Assembly (NCBI GenBank): GCA_964388155.1 | Contig: CAYLYH010000030.1 | Coordinates: 1 to 25,980 of the forward strand | Length of the DNA stretch: 25,980 nucleotides | Source of the DNA: JACNKV01 sp964388155 | GTDB lineage: Bacteria > Fidelibacterota > Marinisomatia > Marinisomatales > JACNKV01 | Reading direction: 5' to 3' | Shown: one piece after another, positions 22,701 through 25,980 of the stretch | Layout: each line of letters starts with the position of its first letter | How positions within the stretch are numbered: position 1 is the stretch's first letter | Translations under genes and position numbers: made by a program | The notes under the pieces: model-generated | Told to the model about the DNA's origin: nothing | Seen by the model: only the letters and a program-made list of their open reading frames with translations | The model's database searches: none

Positions 22701-23342
22701 AAAGTGTATTTTGGGGTTAACGTTCCCGAAGAAAACCAACTCAGTTACACATTACCGCCCTTACCTCCGGATGAAGTGATGGAACAGAACTTCATGGACA
22801 CACGATTTGCAAACGGTAAAACGTATACAGAAGACGTGGGAACGATCGAAGTCAGAAACACCGATTATCCGCTTACGGTGGAATACGGCATTCTGAACGA
22901 TAACGGAGAATGGGAGATATCAAGCAATGCACCCAAACGCATCCACGGAGATGAAGAATACGGAGACATCGGCAGAGTGAAGCTAAATCGCACAGGTACA
23001 ATCGTGGTAGAACACCCGATTGAATCATTCACTATCCGAAAGACTAGCACGAACAATCTTCCGATAGAGTTCGCTCTCAAACAAAACTACCCGAATCCGT
23101 TTAATCCAATTACAACAATTGTGTACGATGTTCCAAAAGAAAGTCACATAACATTAACCGTTTACGATTTGATGGGCAGAGTTGTAAAGGAATTAGTGAG
23201 TGACAGAATCAATGCCGGCACACATCACATCATTTGGAATGGCACAGATGCCTACGGTCAATCTGTTGCATCGGGAATGTATTTGTACCGGTTGAAGTCT
23301 GATAATTACATAAAAACAAAGAAGCTTGTTATGTTGAAGTAG
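19740..23342 (+). CDS. Large surface protein: N-terminal domain, right-handed beta-helix, two GYW repeats, sorting domain
   Basis: 1200 residues. A signal peptide covers residues 1-18. Residues about 20-200 are an unknown beta-rich domain (IRLDKTTTIESSLNSF, ITLTLNATFF). Residues about 320-815 include a right-handed parallel beta-helix with Pbh1-like rungs (IEIHNWNNLDFNEIHISDAG, INNCTFTGSS, NNTIRDCHDSGIWLEGG), closed by the usual D-E-D-P-L-F-V-N-P, GSPCIDAGV and DGTRMDIGAYYY. Residues about 822-950 hold two repeats with G-E-G-Y-W-L-R-F and G-K-G-Y-W-V-R-A. The last 85 residues (NYPNPFNPITTIVYDVP to TKKLVMLK) are the secretion sorting domain. The beta-helix suggests carbohydrate binding or a lyase, but no catalytic site is recognised. 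AAAGGA precedes the ATG; it is translated after the 298-residue gene and ends at a strong terminator. Confidence 0.88.
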   Translation: MFKHTITVLILLSGLLHGNKSFTIRLDKTTTIESSLNSFIETGAMNFGYWEPGSTIFDPNYHIRVNSGSVSLNSSLGSITLTLNATFFMDTILGAALGFDHSANVSFSVTGTPEISYDEIDDICILSLNNVNINVNTWPDWANDFLGISILLAGFWDDLRFMNLVEFYPELSPYYFQSDAPELTVTDDALLISVYLNDEIIVSNKSNSEPADFIEGNISLQNIDTPALTQLNKPSPSSVFARSNDNYIATTHSQIIDNEVHLTWTNDIDHKLTTVQFPMGLDYFEDGLSAWFDNQDQIEITSNLTGATINLHDPWYYDETAQTQPDEFRPLTEMTEDGTCNVFLNQNENFYDNLPIYSLRAPRYYADTERIYEFSEWSGTDIDFGDGATSTIDRETDVVFKSAGASIQANYDLIEAGDMVIIDSEMNIIPAGAEISMPAGSQINLIDPTRFAGTELNKIVLKGAPDVSGNPVQWDGIVIDNDYTGDYLEHLSIQNVSTAIEIHNWNNLDFNEIHISDAGIGMSNHDLGNYLTVYSSEFTDIREAAIYDEVIEIGNWDINNCTFTGSSSFPSAKGIYFEGENYDFDIELEYINISNCTFSEFATAIRYEGNEETLSEGMSDLSITLSNNTIRDCHDSGIWLEGGFLLFSHHNLIHNCGIGYYVKHMMVEAIEEFRFYVIQNETIVGNDIGMSAVEYESTRLPSGVTTLVNACIFYGNDIGLQGNGFVSANGNVFYDNASQDFTGVSSTYSGNNTVDEDPLFVNPVNDDYHIQSGSPCIDAGVIDFDGDGETWETDIDDQDPDGTRMDIGAYYYIDYVGVTVENHAWWNIVGLPVTVNNTQVNTVFPSAVEGSCYQYDTGFQQTETLLTGEGYWLRFSESGSTNITGSVITSLDVPLFFGWNLISGISEEVSLDQIIDDDGLIIHGSFYEFNAGFQPVTTMTPGKGYWVRANDTGTITITNTAQTSGEFVNLMENANWVKFKNNKGKEKKVYFGVNVPEENQLSYTLPPLPPDEVMEQNFMDTRFANGKTYTEDVGTIEVRNTDYPLTVEYGILNDNGEWEISSNAPKRIHGDEEYGDIGRVKLNRTGTIVVEHPIESFTIRKTSTNNLPIEFALKQNYPNPFNPITTIVYDVPKESHITLTVYDLMGRVVKELVSDRINAGTHHIIWNGTDAYGQSVASGMYLYRLKSDNYIKTKKLVMLK

Positions 23343-23361
23343 GTTCTCAACATAATGCAGC

Positions 23362-23397
23362 AAAGAAGGGCATTGACGAAAGTCGATGCCCTTCTTT
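23362..23397 (+). terminator. Intrinsic terminator after the beta-helix gene
   Basis: AAAGAAGGGCAT (23362-23373) pairs with ATGCCCTTCTTT (23386-23397). After a T-G wobble, GAC/GTC pairs around a GAAA tetraloop (GNRA type). The right arm ends in a T-rich run (CTTCTTTT). Confidence 0.85.
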
Positions 23398-23484
23398 TGA
23401 TACTTGAGATTTAATTTTTTTACCTGAGACCCTATATTGTCTTCCAATGATTTTATAGTGATCCTCACTCGATTATTTGCTCAT

Positions 23485-23545
23485 ACTGTCTACCCCGACA
23501 CTTCGTGTTTCTCTCCGGCGGGACCTTGGGACGTGTGCGGGGCAG
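23485..23545. repeat. 61-bp dispersed repeat, copy 2
   Basis: Same 61-bp sequence and orientation as 16769-16829, here in plain intergenic DNA between a terminator and the pfp leader. ACTG occurs at the left end and directly after the right end (23546-23549), which could be a short duplication or chance; copy 1 does not show it. Confidence 0.85.
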
Positions 23546-23651
23546 ACTGGTTAGTGAATTATTTACAACACCCCACACAATAATTCGCATTATTCACGAA
23601 ATCTGTGTTCTATTATGTTTAAATTCTCCGTCTTAATCTGGAGTTAATATT

Positions 23652-24713
23652 ATGAAGATAGCATTTCTTACAGCCGGGGGTATTGCACCTTGTTTATCGG
23701 CCTCGATCGGCGGATTGATTGAGAAATATTCCGAACTTGCTCCCGAAGCGGAGATGATTGGATACTTAAATGGCTACCAGGGACTGCTTCTGGGCAATTA
23801 TATTTCTTTTCCCGAAGATATAAAAAACCACGTGGACGTTTTATACTCCTTTGGAGGAAGCCCGATCGGGAACAGCCGAGTAAAGCTTACTAATATAAAA
23901 GATTGTGTTAAACGGGAGCTAATACACGAAGGGGAAACACCGCTGAAAGTTGCCGCCGATCAATTGATGAAAGACGGTGTGACCATTCTTCATACAATTG
24001 GCGGTGACGATACAAACACGATGGCAGCTGAATTGTCTAAATATTTAAATGATAACGGATATAATCTAACAGTTGTCGGGTTGCCTAAAACCGTGGACAA
24101 TGATGTGTATCCGATTACCCAAACGCTTGGGGCATGGACGGCCGCAGAACAGGGAGCAATATTTTTCGAAAATGTTGTAAATGAAAATACAACCAGCAAG
24201 CGACAATTAATCATCCACGAAGTCATGGGACGTAATTGTGGATGGCTGACTGCAGCAACAGCAAGAGCCTATCGCGAACGATTGGAACAGCGGTCGTTTT
24301 TTCCGGAACTGCTCATTGATAAAAAACGCTGGGATATTGATGCCGTGTTCATCCCTGAATCAGATTTTGATATGGGAACCGAAGTGAAACGGCTTCGTAA
24401 AAGGATGGATGAGAAAGACGGTGTAAATATCTTTCTCAGCGAAGGTGCCGGAGTGGATACGATCGTCCGAGAAATGGAGGCGAAAGGGGAGACCGTTCCG
24501 CGTGATGCATTTGGACATGTTCGCTTGGACGAAATCAACCCCGGACAGTGGTTTGCCAAGCAGTTTGCTAAACGGCTGGATGCTGAAAAAACTTTAGTGC
24601 AAAAAAGCGGGTACTTTGCCCGATCTGCAGCGGCGAATGAAAAAGACCTTGTCCTGATAAAACGATCGGCATTTTTGGCAGCTGAGTTTGCATTAAAAGG
24701 AAAAAGCGGAGTC
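23652..24713 (+). CDS. pfp: Pyrophosphate-dependent 6-phosphofructokinase, C-terminus lost in gap
   Basis: 354 codons are present up to the N-run; about 50 residues at the C-terminus are likely missing. Catalyses reversible phosphorylation of fructose-6-phosphate with pyrophosphate in glycolysis. Family marks: the phosphate-binding loop TAGGIAPCLSASIGG, GGDDTN at 117-122, PKTVDNDVYPI from 145 and M-G-R-N-C-G-W-L near 198. The second Asp of GGDD, where ATP enzymes have Gly (GGDG), is the known marker of PPi use; the first loop is also of PPi type. GGAG stands 9 nt before the ATG. Cytoplasmic; the next gene on the same strand is the aldolase that cleaves its product, so they probably form an operon. 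Confidence 0.93.
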
Positions 24714-24813
24714 NNNNNNNNNNNNNNNNNNNNNNNNNNNNNNNNNNNNNNNNNNNNNNNNNNNNNNNNNNNNNNNNNNNNNNNNNNNNNNNNNNNNNNN
24801 NNNNNNNNNNNNN
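24714..24813. other. 100-N scaffold gap within the pfp-fba region
   Basis: Flanks are not duplicated. The gap hides the pfp C-terminus, the intergenic sequence and the fba N-terminus. From usual protein lengths the real distance is about 300 nt or more, so the 100 N is a nominal size. Confidence 0.85.
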
Positions 24814-25659
24814 CCGGTTATTTTGCAAGTATCATCCGGTGCTAGGAAATATGCCAACCAAACCTTATTGCGTTACATGGCACAAGGTGCGGTAGAATAT
24901 GCCAAAGAATTAGGTGGAAAATTTCCGATTGCAGTCCATTTAGACCATGGCGATACATTTGAGCTCTGCAAAGATTGTATCGATATGGGGTTTTCTTCCG
25001 TGATGATTGATGCTTCACATCATTCATTTGAAGACAATATTGCCGTGACGAAAAAAGTTGTCGATTATGCCCATCAGTTTGATGTAACCGTCGAAGCTGA
25101 ACTTGGCGTATTAGCAGGGATTGAAGATGACGTCGTTGCGGAAGAATCAACATACACCCGCCCGGAAGAAGTGATTGAATTTGTCGAACGAAGCGGTTGT
25201 GACTCTCTGGCGATCTCCATTGGTACCTCCCACGGAGCATTCAAATTTACTCCAGCTCAATGCACGCGAAACGAAAACGGAGATTTGATTCCACCCCCGT
25301 TGAAGTTTGATGTGCTTAAGGAGATTGAAGAAAAACTGCCCGGATTTCCGATTGTGCTGCATGGGTCATCTTCCGTTCCGCAGGATTTAGTTGATGCAAT
25401 CAACGCCAACGGCGGAGTAATGAAAGAAGCTGTCGGCATCCCTGAAGAGCAACTTCGGAAGGCTGCAACCTCTGCTGTGTGCAAAATCAATATTGATTCT
25501 GACGGACGTCTTGCAATGACTGCTGCCATCAGAAATGTGTTCAATGAATCTCCTGAAGCATTTGATCCACGGAAATATCTAGGGCCAGCGAGGGAAGCAT
25601 TAAAGGAACTTTACAAACATAAAATCGAAAATGTGCTTGGGAGTGCGAATAGGTATTAG
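24814..25659 (+). CDS. fba: Class II fructose-bisphosphate aldolase, N-terminus lost in gap
   Basis: 281 residues are present, in frame from the first base after the gap (P-V-I-L-Q-V-S-S-G-A); the TTG at 24823 is internal and not the start. About 45 residues are missing at the N-terminus. Zn-dependent aldolase cleaving fructose-1,6-bisphosphate in glycolysis and making it in gluconeogenesis. Signature segments: VHLDHGDTFELCKDCIDMGF with the catalytic/metal His-Asp-His, MIDASHHSFEDNI, VEAELGVLAGIEDD, SLAISIGTSHGAFKF and VLHGSSSVP. Clearly of the class II FBA/gatY superfamily; the glycolytic enzyme is favoured over tagatose forms by its partner pfp. A strong terminator follows 11 nt after the stop. 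Confidence 0.94.
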   Translation, partial: PVILQVSSGARKYANQTLLRYMAQGAVEYAKELGGKFPIAVHLDHGDTFELCKDCIDMGFSSVMIDASHHSFEDNIAVTKKVVDYAHQFDVTVEAELGVLAGIEDDVVAEESTYTRPEEVIEFVERSGCDSLAISIGTSHGAFKFTPAQCTRNENGDLIPPPLKFDVLKEIEEKLPGFPIVLHGSSSVPQDLVDAINANGGVMKEAVGIPEEQLRKAATSAVCKINIDSDGRLAMTAAIRNVFNESPEAFDPRKYLGPAREALKELYKHKIENVLGSANRY

Positions 25660-25670
25660 ACAGACAATAT

Positions 25671-25708
25671 AACAAAAAAAAGCCCCGTTCTTCGGGGCTT
25701 TTTTTGTT
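25671..25708 (+). terminator. Bidirectional intrinsic terminator after fba
   Basis: A-rich arm ending AAGCCCCG (to 25687), loop TTCTT, then CGGGGCTTTTTTTGTT (25693-25708). There is a GC core with a flanking A-run and T-run on both sides, so it can serve fba and the convergent minus-strand gene. Confidence 0.9.
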
Positions 25709-25731
25709 ACCGCTTTTTCAGTAGAACTGAT

Positions 25732-25980
25732 TTATTTGACTAAAAGCAGTTTTTGTACTTGCGTTGTCGTATTACCGACCAGACGGACAAAATAAATTCC
25801 GCTTGGCTGATTGTTTGCATTCCAAACAACGTTGTATTGACCATGTGTCAGATGTTCGTTAACAAGTGTTTCTACTTTTTCTCCTCGTATGTTATACACT
25901 GTCACAGACATATCTGCCGATTCAGGGACATCGAACCGTATGGTCGTTGTCGGATTGAAAGGATTTGGATATGCCGGATG
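25732..25980 (-). CDS. Partial secreted protein: C-terminal sorting domain only
   Basis: 83 codons are inside the window, open at the right edge. Translation on the minus strand gives H-P-A-Y-P-N-P-F-N-P-T-T-T-I-R-F-D-V-P near the edge, then LTHGQYNVVWNANNQPSGIY and the end Q-K-L-L-L-V-K before TAA (25732-25734). This is the same C-terminal sorting domain as in the proteins at 5680, 7222 and 19740, so a further secreted or surface protein is encoded leftward here. Its main body lies outside the window. It is convergent with fba across a shared terminator. Confidence 0.88.
   Translation of the reverse strand, partial: HPAYPNPFNPTTTIRFDVPESADMSVTVYNIRGEKVETLVNEHLTHGQYNVVWNANNQPSGIYFVRLVGNTTTQVQKLLLVK

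Larger units (their letters stand above)
23343..23651. other. Intergenic region with terminator, 61-bp repeat and pfp leader
   Basis: 309 nt without a gene. It holds a terminator (23362-23397), the second copy of the 61-bp repeat (23485-23545), a small hairpin AATAAT-TCGC-ATTATT near 23578-23593, and GGAG at 23639-23642 that serves the pfp start at 23652. Confidence 0.65.

Noticed and set aside
24823..24825. TTG as the start of the aldolase gene
   Set aside because: The residues upstream in frame (P-V-I) match the conserved family sequence, so coding continues into the gap.

Overview
The window looks like part of a metagenome-assembled genome of the FCB superphylum, most probably Candidatus Marinimicrobia (Neomarinimicrobiota) or a close relative such as Ignavibacteria or Calditrichota. 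The main reason is that four proteins end in the roughly 85-residue C-terminal sorting domain with the NYPNPFNP-type motif and a final K-[ML]-L-x-K, which is typical of cargo of type IX-like secretion in these groups. Other supporting traits are the alternative GlmU-like protein, ThyX, a PPi-type phosphofructokinase, and two 100-N scaffold gaps. Placement is inferred from protein style only. No rRNA, tRNA, CRISPR array, prophage or transposase gene was seen.

Left part (1-5640): a minus-strand run of djlA-like TerB/J-domain protein, methylmalonyl-CoA mutase large subunit, a degenerate PAP2-like membrane protein and a small lipoprotein. Divergent from it is a plus-strand pair with overlapping ATGA: an unknown protein and a GlmU-like left-handed beta-helix nucleotidyl/acetyltransferase. 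Middle left (5680-10857, minus): two related secreted proteins with carboxypeptidase-regulatory-like beta-sandwich repeats and sorting tails, preceded by a TPR protein with two Fis-type helix-turn-helix motifs that may regulate them. Its promoter region carries helically phased ATGCAT repeats.

Middle (11078-16650): a zinc-ribbon protein and a DUF3467 protein, convergent with a canonical PAP2 phosphatase; a single-pass acidic membrane protein; then minus-strand IMPase-family phosphatase, DinJ/YafQ-type toxin-antitoxin pair, thyX and radC. The toxin has lost one of the YafQ catalytic histidines (His to Pro) and sits 13 nt upstream of thyX.

Right part (16651-25980, plus): an intergenic region with a 61-bp exact repeat joined to a 5'-truncated paralogue of the next gene; a propeller-like lipoprotein; a 298-residue secreted protein and a 1200-residue beta-helix protein with sorting tail in one operon, whose leader can hide the ribosome binding site in a 10-bp hairpin; the second copy of the 61-bp repeat; then a glycolytic pair, PPi-phosphofructokinase and class II fructose-bisphosphate aldolase, both cut by a gap. 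A fourth sorting-domain protein enters from the right edge on the minus strand.

I did not find a clearly new multi-gene system. The most useful leads are the leader hairpin, the assembly artefact at 18.7 kb, the altered toxin next to thyX, the dual-HTH TPR regulator with phased sites, the 61-bp dispersed repeat, and the short mutase that follows DjlA in the same frame.
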